A stretch of 64,000 nt of DNA, from contig NZ_WNKY01000025.1 of the NCBI RefSeq assembly GCF_009720825.1, positions 1 through 64,000 of the forward strand, in the 5' to 3' direction. The notes below the pieces were generated by a model. It made no database searches. It had not been told where the DNA came from and worked only from the letters and a program-made list of their open reading frames with translations. How positions within the stretch are numbered: position 1 is the first letter of the stretch; each line of letters begins with the position of its first letter. Below, piece by piece: positions 34,994 to 43,175 of the stretch. Both the position numbers and the translations under genes were made by a program. Source of the stretch: Duganella radicis. GTDB taxonomy: Bacteria; Pseudomonadota; Gammaproteobacteria; Burkholderiales; Burkholderiaceae_D.

Positions 34994-35663
34994 GCAGATG
35001 GCCCAGCGCGGGCGCCAGCAGCACCATCAGCACGCCGCTGAAAATCATGGTGAGGCTGGCGACCGCGCCTTCCTGCGCGCCGATCGAACGCGCTTTGTTC
35101 AAGCCAAAACCATGCGCCGCCGCCCCATAAGGTGCACCGCGCGCGATCCGCATGCGCAGCGGCAGGCGAGCCAGCAGCACTTGGCCGAGCAGCACGCCAA
35201 ACAGGCCGGTAATGATCACGAACAAGCCAGTCAGTTGTGTCGATCCGCCCAGATGCCGCGTGGCCTCCAGCGCAAACGGCGTTGAGACCGAGCGCGCCAG
35301 CAGGCTTTGCGCGATGCTGCCGTGCAGGCCAAGCAGGCGGTCCAGCAGCAATGTGCTGCCCAGCGATGCAATGATGCCTGCCATGCTGCCCAGCGTCAGC
35401 GCCAGCCAGTGGCGTTTCACCAGATCGCGATACTGATAGATCGGCAGCGCAAACGCCACCGTCGCCGGGCCGAGTAGCCAGGACAGCCAGCGCGTGTCGC
35501 CAAAGTAGACGGGGAAGGGCGTGGCCGACAATTGCACCACCGCGATCAGTACCGCTGACGTGGCGATGGCCGGCGTTAGCCACCAGCGCGGATAACGCCG
35601 GTGTAGCGCGTGATTGGCGTAAAACAGGCCCACGGTCAGCAGCAGGAACAGTAGCGGCTTCAT
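34980..35663 (-). CDS. LrgB/CidB-family membrane protein
   Basis: Encodes 227 residues, mostly membrane helices. The C-terminal half shows family motifs: SLLARSVSTPFALEATRHLGG, GAPYGAAAHGFGLNKAR and EGAVASLTMIFSGVL. Partner of LrgA in a holin-like/antiholin-like or carboxylate (pyruvate, glycolate) export system. It starts with an ATGA overlap to the upstream lrgA gene. It is unrelated in strand and probably in function to the mannan operon it converges on. Confidence 0.92.
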   Translation of the reverse strand: MKPLLFLLLTVGLFYANHALHRRYPRWWLTPAIATSAVLIAVVQLSATPFPVYFGDTRWLSWLLGPATVAFALPIYQYRDLVKRHWLALTLGSMAGIIASLGSTLLLDRLLGLHGSIAQSLLARSVSTPFALEATRHLGGSTQLTGLFVIITGLFGVLLGQVLLARLPLRMRIARGAPYGAAAHGFGLNKARSIGAQEGAVASLTMIFSGVLMVLLAPALGHLLTSA

Positions 35664-36100
35664 GCCCGCGCCTCCGTGGCCAAAGTGCCGGCGGTGTGAG
35701 CACGGGCATGCCGCCGCTGGCGCAGGCGGCGCAATGTGCGGCCGCGCTCAAAGCGGCACGCCCATTCCACGGTGAACGCGGTCGCCAGCAGCACGCAAGT
35801 AAAACCGATGCCAATGGCGGTGAATAGCCGCATGCCCTCCGCTTCCAGCAAACCGGTGAACTGTACCACCGACACCACCAACGGAATAAAGAACAACAGC
35901 ATATTCGACAGCAGCCAGTCCGCTCCATGCTCGATGGCGGCTGGCCGCAGCAAGCCGCTTTGCAGCAGTCCGGCCATGACGATCAGGCCGACCACGCCAC
36001 CGGAGAAGGGCAATCCCAGCCACGCAGATACCCGATCCGCCGCATACCACGCCGCGATCAGCCCGAGCACCTGCATCAATGTAAAGACCATGCGTTTCAT
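35660..36100 (-). CDS. LrgA/CidA-family holin-like protein
   Basis: Encodes 146 residues with four predicted membrane helices (about 6-24, 31-48, 64-84, 90-112). The family signature GLPFSGGVVGLIVMAGLL and LLSNMLLFFIPLVVSVVQF is clear. An Arg-rich, positively charged tail (GRTLRRLRQRRHARAH) of about 30 residues follows the last helix. It forms a two-gene unit with lrgB and is divergent from a LysR-type regulator, the usual arrangement for cidAB/lrgAB control. Confidence 0.9.
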   Translation of the reverse strand: MKRMVFTLMQVLGLIAAWYAADRVSAWLGLPFSGGVVGLIVMAGLLQSGLLRPAAIEHGADWLLSNMLLFFIPLVVSVVQFTGLLEAEGMRLFTAIGIGFTCVLLATAFTVEWACRFERGRTLRRLRQRRHARAHTAGTLATEARA

Positions 36101-36177
36101 GATTCCATTCTAGGCGGTGCAGAAGTAAAGATAAAATGAATTAAAATTATAAAAATCATTCTAAAATGGAATGCATC

Positions 36178-37065
36178 ATGGACATCCGCGCACTGCGTTA
36201 TTTCGTCGCCGTGGTAGACCATCAGAGCTTCAGCCGCGCCGCCGAAGCGCTGTACGTCACCCAGCCCACCGTCAGCAAAATGATCCAACAACTGGAACAG
36301 GAGCTCGACCTTGCCCTGCTTGAACGCACCGGCAAGCGCTTTACTCTGACCGATGCCGGGCAGGTGGTGCTGCAACGCGGTCGCGCGCTACTGGCCATGC
36401 ACGAGGAAATGGGCGTGGAGCTGGCGGACCTGCAACAGCTGCGTCGGGGAGACCTGCGCATCGGCGTTACCCAGCAGGCGCACGCGCCGCTGGCACCATT
36501 GCTCGCCGCCTACCACCGCCGCCATCCGCAGATCGAACTCAAACTGTTTGAAGGCGGCTCGCAGAACATCGAAACAGACCTGCGCAGCGGCGTACTGGAG
36601 ATGGGCACCTTGCTCGACCATCCTGCCAATCAGCACATCTGGCAGGACTTCGACTCCTTCCCGCTGGTGCGCTCGCCCATCTGCCTGCTCGCGCCCAAGG
36701 ACTCCGAATGGCACGGCCGCAAGCGCGTCAAGCTGCGTGAATTGGCCAATAGCTCCTTCATCTTCTATGGCGAAGGTTTCGCCCTGAACGACATCATCGC
36801 CGACGCCTGCCTGCGTGCCGGCTTCAAGCCGCGCATCAGCAGCCGTAGCGGTCAATGGGATTTCGTGGCGTCGCTGGTGCGGCTGGGCGTGGGCATCACG
36901 CTACTGCCCAAAGTATTCTGCGACACATTGGAACAGGGCCAGTTCACCATCGCGAGATTGGAAGAACCGGCCCTGGATTGGAAGCTCATGCTGGCCTGGC
37001 GGCGAGGCGGACACCTTTCGTTCGCCGCGCGCGCCTGGCTGGAGCTGGTAAAGAGTAAAGCTTAG
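36178..37065 (+). CDS. LysR-family transcriptional regulator (CidR-like)
   Basis: Encodes 295 residues from ATG 36178 (MDIRALRYFVAV, the usual LysR opening); an ATG 12 bases upstream is possible. The winged helix-turn-helix lies at about residues 3-62 (FSRAAEALYVTQPTVSKMIQQLE), followed by the two-lobed effector domain. It is divergent from lrgAB with an AT-rich 77-base gap that includes the inverted repeat CATTC-N7-GAATG at the start codon region, so it probably controls lrgAB and itself. The 3' end overlaps the TonB receptor gene by four bases. Confidence 0.92.
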   Translation: MDIRALRYFVAVVDHQSFSRAAEALYVTQPTVSKMIQQLEQELDLALLERTGKRFTLTDAGQVVLQRGRALLAMHEEMGVELADLQQLRRGDLRIGVTQQAHAPLAPLLAAYHRRHPQIELKLFEGGSQNIETDLRSGVLEMGTLLDHPANQHIWQDFDSFPLVRSPICLLAPKDSEWHGRKRVKLRELANSSFIFYGEGFALNDIIADACLRAGFKPRISSRSGQWDFVASLVRLGVGITLLPKVFCDTLEQGQFTIARLEEPALDWKLMLAWRRGGHLSFAARAWLELVKSKA

Positions 37066-39755
37066 AAGTTGGCGCCGATGCGGAAACCGACCATGCGCGG
37101 TTCCACATAGTAGGCGCGCATAAAGCCGCCGAAGGCCGAATCGGTGCTGGTCTTCGCGTGTTCGTCCGTCAGGTTGCGGACATACAGCTCCGCGTGCCAC
37201 TTGTCTTCCGGCGCTTCCAGACGCACCGACGCATCGGCCATCGCATAGGCTTTCTGGAAGCGGCCGATATGCGCGAAGTCGGAATTCAGCAGGTCGAAGT
37301 AAGCCTTGTCGCGCCAGTTCACCTTCACGTAGGGCGTCAGCTTGTAGCCGTTCTCCAGTCCAAACTCCTGCGAGAAGTTGATGTTGAACTGGTACTTCGG
37401 CGTGTTCGGCAAGTGATTGCCCTCGATGTTGGCAAGGCGGCGGCCCAGCAGCGTCTTGTCAGGACCGTTGTACACCGCAGGGCAGGCCGGCAGACCGAGT
37501 TCGGTACGCACGTCGCACTGATAGTCGTCGCTGTACGAATTGAAGTCATGCACGCTGGTGTTGATGTAAGCGAAGCCGCCGCCCAGACGTGCACCGCGCC
37601 ATGGCTTGTAGTCCCACTCCAGCTCCAGGCCCGGGATATTCACCTTGCCGACATTGATGGTGCGCCAGGTTTCATACACGTCGCACTTCGGCTGGTCGGC
37701 CGGGCAGGGCAGGCCGTTGTCCGGAATGATCTGATTGACGAAGTAAGTGCCGGTCAGCTGCATGCCCTTGTACTTCATGAAGAAGGCCGTCGCCGACAGG
37801 CTCAGACGATTCTCCAGGAACTTGCCCTTGAAGCCCAGCTCATAGTTGGTGACGGTCTCCGGATCGTAAGGCAGGAAGGTCACCACGCCTGGCTTGCCAT
37901 CAGCGCACTTGTGGTAGTTGCAGCTGTCGGTCTTGTCGGCGAAACCACCGGCCTTGTAACCGGTGGAGATGGAGCCGTACACCATCTTGTTATTGTCGAT
38001 CTGCTTTTGCAGGCCGAGGCGCCAGGTCACCTTGTTCCAGGTCTGTTTGTGATCGTTGGAAGTCGGCGAACCATACAGGTGATAGGCCGCCACGCTGCCG
38101 CCCATGCCCGGCGCCAGGTCGGTGCCATCGTGGACGTGGAAGCCCGGCGTACCCGGCGTCCCTTGCGAATACCAGCCGTTGTAGTAGGCCGGGTTGCCGA
38201 TCCAGTTGGCGCCATACACCTCGCCGCCTTTGTCTTCCTTGCTGTCCACGCTGTAGCGCGCACCGGCGGTGGCGGTCCACGTTGGAATGAACTGCCAGTC
38301 GGCCTGCGCGAAGGCGGCCTTGGCGTCCACCTGGCGATTCGGCTGGTGATACAGCACGCTGCCGACGTCACCGTAAGGCTTCTGGATGGTGTTGGTGATT
38401 TCGTAGTCGATGTTGTTCCGCTCGTGCATCCAGAACAGGCCGGCCACGTACTTCACGCTGCCCAGCTGCTGCTTGAGCTGCGCTTCATGCACGGTCGACA
38501 GATAGCGCGAATCCAGCGTGCGGTGGAAGGAGTCCGTCAGCGGCCAGGTGCCCCAGTTGCCGTCGGCGGTATTCGGATAGGCGCCGTTGATCTGGAACGG
38601 CGCGGCGTTCTGCAAGCCCTTGTCGTCGTCCGTGATCTCATTGCGGCGCTGGTCGGCGATCTGGAAGGTGTAGTCGAAGTTGGTATGATCGTTGATATTC
38701 CAGTTCACGCCTGTGCGCAGGGTGCGGATCTTCATGTCGATGTGGCCCGGCACGTTGACGTTGATGTCCCACTTGCCCTGATCGGTGCAGGCGTAGCGCG
38801 TGCCCGCACCTGCCTCGCAATCGCGGAAGGCGGCGCCGCCGGCGCTGGAGTCCTGGAATTCCTCATACGAGGCCTTGGCGGTGACATCGCGATTGATCTT
38901 CAGCAGGGCGCTCAGGCGGCCGGCCCATTCGTTCTGATTGGTGTAATACTCGCTCGGGCTGACATAGCGGTTGAAGCGCTGGTCGACGTCCGGCTTGCCG
39001 TTCGGGACCCAGCCCAGTGCCGGCGCATTGGCTTCGCTGACGTCGCGCGTCTGATGTGCGTAGCCGTCGCGTTTCACTTTCATGAAGGTGCCGCGCAGTG
39101 CCAGCGCGTCGTTGACCACCACGTTCTGCACGAAATTGACTTGCTTCTTGTTGTAATTGCCGAGATCCAGATCGGCCTTGCCGTAGTTGCCGGTCCAATC
39201 GGGTTTGGCGGGAATCACGTTGACGCTGCCGCCGGTGGAGTTACGACCGAATAGCGTGCCCTGCGGGCCGCGCAGCACTTCGACCTGCTCAAGGTCGAAC
39301 ATCAGCGCCTGCGCGCCTTGTGGACGCGGCGAGTACATGCCGTCCACGTGGAAGCCGACTGCCGGGTCGCCCGTTTCGGTGAAGTTGGTGGAGGTGATGC
39401 CGCGGATGGTGATCTGCACCGCCGAATCGAGGCCGGTGTTTTCGATCACCACATTGGGCATCTCGCCGCTCAGGTCACGCAGGCTGGTGGCGCCCTTGCG
39501 CGTCAGTTGGTCCTGGCTCAGCGCCGTCACGGCCAGCGGGGTTTTCAGCAGCGAAGTGGAGTAGCGCGTGGCCGTCACTTTCACTTCCGGTATCTGGTCT
39601 TGCAAGGTGGTTGGCGCCGCCGCGGCAGTGGTGGCCGAGGCTTGCGCATCGGCGCTGGCGCCATCGCCGGTTTGCGCCTGAGCGGCCACGCTCATGAACG
39701 CGCAGGCACTGGCTACCGCGAGGCTGATCAAAGTCTGTTGTGTGGTTTGTCGCAT
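37062..39755 (-). CDS. TonB-dependent receptor (probable manno-oligosaccharide uptake)
   Basis: Encodes 897 residues with a signal peptide ending SVAAQAQ. The plug region has VTATRYSTSLLKTPLAVTALSQ, ITIRGITSTNFTETGDPAVGF and RGPQGTLFGRNSTGGSVNV; the barrel ends VGFRIGANF. This is the large, non-siderophore TonB receptor class common in oligotrophic polymer degraders. No SusD homologue is nearby. Its promoter carries a palindrome and -35 like those of the mannan operon 14 kb away, so it may bring galactoglucomannan oligosaccharides across the outer membrane. That substrate is inference. Confidence 0.9.
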   Translation of the reverse strand: MRQTTQQTLISLAVASACAFMSVAAQAQTGDGASADAQASATTAAAAPTTLQDQIPEVKVTATRYSTSLLKTPLAVTALSQDQLTRKGATSLRDLSGEMPNVVIENTGLDSAVQITIRGITSTNFTETGDPAVGFHVDGMYSPRPQGAQALMFDLEQVEVLRGPQGTLFGRNSTGGSVNVIPAKPDWTGNYGKADLDLGNYNKKQVNFVQNVVVNDALALRGTFMKVKRDGYAHQTRDVSEANAPALGWVPNGKPDVDQRFNRYVSPSEYYTNQNEWAGRLSALLKINRDVTAKASYEEFQDSSAGGAAFRDCEAGAGTRYACTDQGKWDINVNVPGHIDMKIRTLRTGVNWNINDHTNFDYTFQIADQRRNEITDDDKGLQNAAPFQINGAYPNTADGNWGTWPLTDSFHRTLDSRYLSTVHEAQLKQQLGSVKYVAGLFWMHERNNIDYEITNTIQKPYGDVGSVLYHQPNRQVDAKAAFAQADWQFIPTWTATAGARYSVDSKEDKGGEVYGANWIGNPAYYNGWYSQGTPGTPGFHVHDGTDLAPGMGGSVAAYHLYGSPTSNDHKQTWNKVTWRLGLQKQIDNNKMVYGSISTGYKAGGFADKTDSCNYHKCADGKPGVVTFLPYDPETVTNYELGFKGKFLENRLSLSATAFFMKYKGMQLTGTYFVNQIIPDNGLPCPADQPKCDVYETWRTINVGKVNIPGLELEWDYKPWRGARLGGGFAYINTSVHDFNSYSDDYQCDVRTELGLPACPAVYNGPDKTLLGRRLANIEGNHLPNTPKYQFNINFSQEFGLENGYKLTPYVKVNWRDKAYFDLLNSDFAHIGRFQKAYAMADASVRLEAPEDKWHAELYVRNLTDEHAKTSTDSAFGGFMRAYYVEPRMVGFRIGANF

Positions 39756-39784
39756 GTCGTCTCCTTGGTTTTATTTGCTTTTTT

Positions 39785-39813
39785 AGTATTTGCTGCAAAA
39801 AAAACATCGTCAA
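39785..39813 (-). promoter_or_regulatory. Candidate promoter of the TonB receptor gene
   Basis: On the minus strand TTGACG (39813-39808) and AATACT (39790-39785) are spaced by 17 bases. The context TTCGTTTGACG resembles GTCGTTTGACC and GTTGTTTGACC at the two mannan-locus promoters. It lies about 30 bases upstream of the start codon and a GGAGACGAC ribosome-binding site. Confidence 0.5.
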
Positions 39814-39836
39814 ACGAATCCAGAAAACGACCTGAA

Positions 39837-39857
39837 GTTTCTTTGTTTTTACTAAAC
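39837..39857. promoter_or_regulatory. Operator-like palindrome 3 (GTTTCT-N9-CTAAAC)
   Basis: One arm is identical and the other matches 4 of 6 bases of the GTTTAG-N9-CTAAAC palindromes at 23628 and 23706. Read on the minus strand it lies exactly 23 bp upstream of the -35 of the TonB receptor gene, the same distance as palindrome 2 from its promoter. Weaker than the other two on arm identity, but the spacing supports it. Confidence 0.5.
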
Positions 39858-40082
39858 TCGGTCGATATACAACAGCTGCCAAACCGTTTTGTTAAGTTTT
39901 GTAAGCCTTCCTTGCGTAGTGTTACAGCGCACATGCCGGCCGCGCCTTGCGGCGTTAGGAAATGTAATCGCAGCAGGGTTCATGTCTAATGAATTCAAGG
40001 ACTTAGCCTAAAGTGGCGTGCAGATGCTGTTACGTAAAAAGCAAGCTAGGATGGTCCCATCGTTGTAATGAAAGGGACATCA

Positions 40083-41333
40083 ATGCCATTCCGTCGCAAG
40101 GTTCGTAACGCTCTGCTGGTCGCCGTGCTCTCCGCAACAACCGCCCATGCGGGCACGCTGGCGATCGAAAGCTGGCGCGTCGACGACAAGACCTTGTGGG
40201 AGAAAGTGCTGATCCCCGCATTCGAAAAAAACCACCCCGGCATCGAGGTGAAATTCGCGCCCACCGCGCCTACCGAGTACGACTCCAGCCTGGCCGCGCG
40301 GCTGGCCGGTGGCACCGCTGGCGACTTGATCGCCTGCCGTCCTTTCGATGTGTCGCTGTCGCTGTACAAAAAAGGCCATCTCGAAAAGCTGGATGGCAAG
40401 GCCGGCATGCAGAACTTCCCGGCCACCGCCGCCGTGGCCTGGCAAACCGACGACGGCAAGGACACCTTCTGCATGCCGGTGGCGTCGGTGATCCACGGCT
40501 TCTTGTACAACAAGAAGATCTTCAAGAAGCTCAATCTGCAAGCGCCGAAGACGGTGGACGAATTCTTTGCGTTGCTGGAGGCGCTGAAAAAAGCCGGTGT
40601 GACGCCACTGGCCCTGGGCACGGCGGACCAATGGGAATCGAGCCAAATGGTTTATACCAATATCGGTCCTAATTTCTGGCGCGGCGAGGAAGGGCGCAAG
40701 GCGCTCATCAACGGCAAGGCCAGGCTGACCGATGCGCCGTTCGTGGAAGCCTTGCAGTTCGAGCAGCGCATGGGCAGCTACCTCGGTCGCGGCGCCAGCG
40801 CCCAAACCTACGGCGACAGCCAGAACCAGTTTGCGCTGGGCCGGGCCGCCATCTATCCAACCGGCTCTTGGGACATCTCGTATTTCAGCCAGACGCCCGG
40901 ACTGGAGCTGGGCGCGTTTGCGCCGCCGGTGCGCAAGGCTGGCGATGCCTGCTTCATTTCGGACCACATGGATATCGGCATTGGCGTCAACAGGAAGTCG
41001 CGCAACAAGGAAGACGCGTTCAAGTTCCTGGCATGGGTTGGTTCGCAGGAGTTTGCGGACATCTACACCAACCGCGTGACCGGTTTCTTCTCGCTGTCCA
41101 ACCATCTGATTTCGGTACGCGATCCGGTGGCCAAGCAGATGGCGGAGTGGCGCAACAGCTGCGCCTCCACCATCCGCTTCAACGCCCAGGTGCTGAACCG
41201 TGGACAGCCCAGCATGGAGAGCGAACTTTGGAATATCAATGCACAGGTTTTGAACGGCAAGCTGGCGCCGAAGGATGCGGCGGCACGGCTGCAAAACGGT
41301 TTTGCCAAGTGGTACAAACCACAGCAAAAGTAG
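40083..41333 (+). CDS. Carbohydrate ABC transporter substrate-binding protein
   Basis: Encodes 416 residues from ATG 40083, which has AAAGGGA upstream; an ATG at 40068 lacks such a site. Signal peptide ends at about residue 24 (TTAHAGT). The extracellular solute-binding family 1 fold is shown by WEKVLIPAFEKNHPGIEVKF, GTAGDLIACRP and YNKKIFKKLNLQAPKTVDEF. It captures a sugar or oligosaccharide in the periplasm for the permeases encoded after a terminator hairpin. The ligand is not readable; the downstream GH20 suggests N-acetylglucosamine oligomers. Confidence 0.92.
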   Translation: MPFRRKVRNALLVAVLSATTAHAGTLAIESWRVDDKTLWEKVLIPAFEKNHPGIEVKFAPTAPTEYDSSLAARLAGGTAGDLIACRPFDVSLSLYKKGHLEKLDGKAGMQNFPATAAVAWQTDDGKDTFCMPVASVIHGFLYNKKIFKKLNLQAPKTVDEFFALLEALKKAGVTPLALGTADQWESSQMVYTNIGPNFWRGEEGRKALINGKARLTDAPFVEALQFEQRMGSYLGRGASAQTYGDSQNQFALGRAAIYPTGSWDISYFSQTPGLELGAFAPPVRKAGDACFISDHMDIGIGVNRKSRNKEDAFKFLAWVGSQEFADIYTNRVTGFFSLSNHLISVRDPVAKQMAEWRNSCASTIRFNAQVLNRGQPSMESELWNINAQVLNGKLAPKDAAARLQNGFAKWYKPQQK

Positions 41334-41378
41334 CGTCACACAAAGTCTCTCCCTCTGATTGAGTGTGATCCAGTTTGG

Positions 41379-41408
41379 CCGGCGCCGGGCGCGGCGCCGG
41401 TTTTTTTT
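41379..41408 (+). terminator. Intrinsic terminator between binding-protein and permease genes
   Basis: CCGGCGCC (41379-41386), a 6-base loop and GGCGCCGG (41393-41400) form a perfect 8-bp GC stem followed by eight T residues. It stands between the binding-protein gene and the first permease gene, so it probably lets only part of the transcripts continue. That would give more binding protein than membrane components. Confidence 0.85.
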
Positions 41409-41429
41409 GTCCGAATTCCGGAGGTGGTT

Positions 41430-42347
41430 TTGAAGCATGAAGTAAAGATCTGGCAGTTGCTGCTGTTCCTGGCGCCGGCGGTGCTGGTCTACGGCGTATT
41501 CAGCGCGCTGCCGCTGGCGCAGACGCTGGGACAGGGTTTCTTCGTCGCCGACGACAGCGGCCACGCGGCCTTCGCCGGCTTGCAGAACTTTCGCACGGTG
41601 CTGCTGGACCCCGACTGGTCGGCCGGTTTCTGGAATGCGATGGTGAACAACGCCAGGTTCTTTTGCCTGCACATGCTGCTGCAAAATCCGATCGGCCTGC
41701 TGCTGGCGACTTTGTTCAGCCTTAAGGGCCTGCGCGGCGCGCGTACCTACCGCACGCTGATCTTCTTGCCGACACTGCTGTCGGTGGTGATCATCGGTTT
41801 TATCTGGCAATTGATCCTGTCGCCGCTGTGGGGCGTGGGCGAGAAGCTGATGGGCTTTGCCGGTCTGGCGGATTGGTTCGCGCCGTGGCTGGGCGAGGAG
41901 GGAAGTGCGCTGACGGCGATTTCCATGGTCTCGGTGTGGCAGTACATCGGCATGCCGATGATGTTGATCTACGCGGCGCTGCTGGCGGTGCCGGACGAAA
42001 TCGTGGAGGCGGCGCACGTGGAAGGCGCCAGCGCCATGCGCATCTTCTGGCAGATCAAGCTGCCGCTGATTTATCCAACCTTGGGCCTCGTGACGATCCT
42101 GACCTTTGTGGCCAACTTCAATGCGTTTGACCTGATCTATTCCATCAAGGGCGCGCTGGCGGGGCCGAATTATTCGACCGATATCCTTGGCACCTTGTTC
42201 TACCGGACCTTCTTCGGCTATCAGGCGCAGGTTGGCAATGCCTATCTCGGCTCGGCTGTCGCCACCCTGATGTTCCTGGTGATACTGGCTGGCGTCGGCG
42301 TTTATTTCGTCGGTGTGCAGCGCCGACTGACGAGGTTCGCACTATGA
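41430..42347 (+). CDS. Carbohydrate ABC transporter permease (MalF/UgpA type)
   Basis: Encodes 305 residues from TTG 41430, five bases after GGAGGTGG; a GTG at 41424 lies inside that ribosome-binding site. Six membrane helices are expected. The EAA loop contacting the ATPase is EAAHVEGASAMRIFWQIKLPLIYP. It pairs with the next permease to form the channel. Its end overlaps the next gene by four bases. Confidence 0.92.
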   Translation: MKHEVKIWQLLLFLAPAVLVYGVFSALPLAQTLGQGFFVADDSGHAAFAGLQNFRTVLLDPDWSAGFWNAMVNNARFFCLHMLLQNPIGLLLATLFSLKGLRGARTYRTLIFLPTLLSVVIIGFIWQLILSPLWGVGEKLMGFAGLADWFAPWLGEEGSALTAISMVSVWQYIGMPMMLIYAALLAVPDEIVEAAHVEGASAMRIFWQIKLPLIYPTLGLVTILTFVANFNAFDLIYSIKGALAGPNYSTDILGTLFYRTFFGYQAQVGNAYLGSAVATLMFLVILAGVGVYFVGVQRRLTRFAL

Positions 42348-43162
42348 AGAACCGTCTGATGGTACACGGCGCCCTGATGGCGTACACCGTGCTGGCGCTG
42401 TTCCCGATTGCGCTGATCCTGATTAACTCGGTCAAGACACGTGAAGCGATCTTCGACGATCCGCTGGCGCTGCCCACCATGGAATCGCTGACTTTCATCG
42501 GCTTCCAGAAGGTACTGGCCAGCACCAACTTCCTGCTTTACTTCGGCAATAGCCTGATCGTGACGGTGCTGGCGCTGTTCTTCATCCTGCTGTTCGGCGC
42601 CATGGCCGCGTGGGCGCTGTCGGAATACCGCTTCATGGGCAACCGCGTGCTGGCGCTGTTCCTTGCGTTCGGCATCATGATCCCGATCCGGCTTGGCACG
42701 GTGTCGATACTGGAGTTGATGGTCAAGCTGGAACTGGTCAACACGCTGACGGCGCTGGTGCTGGTGTACACGGCGCAGGGCTTGCCGCTGGCGGTGATGA
42801 TTTTGTCCGAGTTCATGCGGCAGGTGCCTGCGGAGTTGAAGGATGCGGCGCGCTGCGACGGTGTCGGCGAGGTGAAGATTTTCTTCCGCGTGATCCTGCC
42901 GCTGATACGGCCGGCGATGGCGACGGTGGCGGTGTTCACCATGATCCCGGCGTGGAACGACCTGTGGTTCCCGCTGATTCTTGCGCCATCGGACCGCACC
43001 AAGACCGTCACGCTGGGCGTGCAGCAGTTTATCGGACAGTACGTCACGGACTGGAATTCGGTGTTGGCGGCGCTATCGCTGGCGGTGATTCCGATGCTGA
43101 TTTTGTACGCGCTGTTCTCGCGCCAATTGATACGCGGCCTCACGGCCGGTGCTGTGAAATAA
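42344..43162 (+). CDS. Carbohydrate ABC transporter permease (MalG/UgpE type)
   Basis: Encodes 272 residues with six membrane helices. The EAA motif is AARCDGVGEVKIFFRVILPL. FGIMIPIRLGTVSILELMVKLELVNT is typical of MalG-family permeases. It begins with an ATGA overlap to the MalF-type gene and is followed 14 bases later by the ATPase gene, so all three are cotranscribed. Confidence 0.93.
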   Translation: MKNRLMVHGALMAYTVLALFPIALILINSVKTREAIFDDPLALPTMESLTFIGFQKVLASTNFLLYFGNSLIVTVLALFFILLFGAMAAWALSEYRFMGNRVLALFLAFGIMIPIRLGTVSILELMVKLELVNTLTALVLVYTAQGLPLAVMILSEFMRQVPAELKDAARCDGVGEVKIFFRVILPLIRPAMATVAVFTMIPAWNDLWFPLILAPSDRTKTVTLGVQQFIGQYVTDWNSVLAALSLAVIPMLILYALFSRQLIRGLTAGAVK

Positions 43163-43175
43163 GGAGAGGCCTGTA

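Larger units (their letters stand above)
39756..40082. other. Divergent intergenic region (TonB receptor / ABC importer)
   Basis: A 327-base gene-free stretch. The left part holds the TonB receptor promoter and palindrome 3. The middle and right parts are AT-richer than the flanking genes and presumably hold the promoter of the ABC importer, but I see no convincing -35/-10 pair there. TTACGTAA at about 40030 is a short perfect palindrome of unknown meaning. No gene is supported. Confidence 0.5.
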
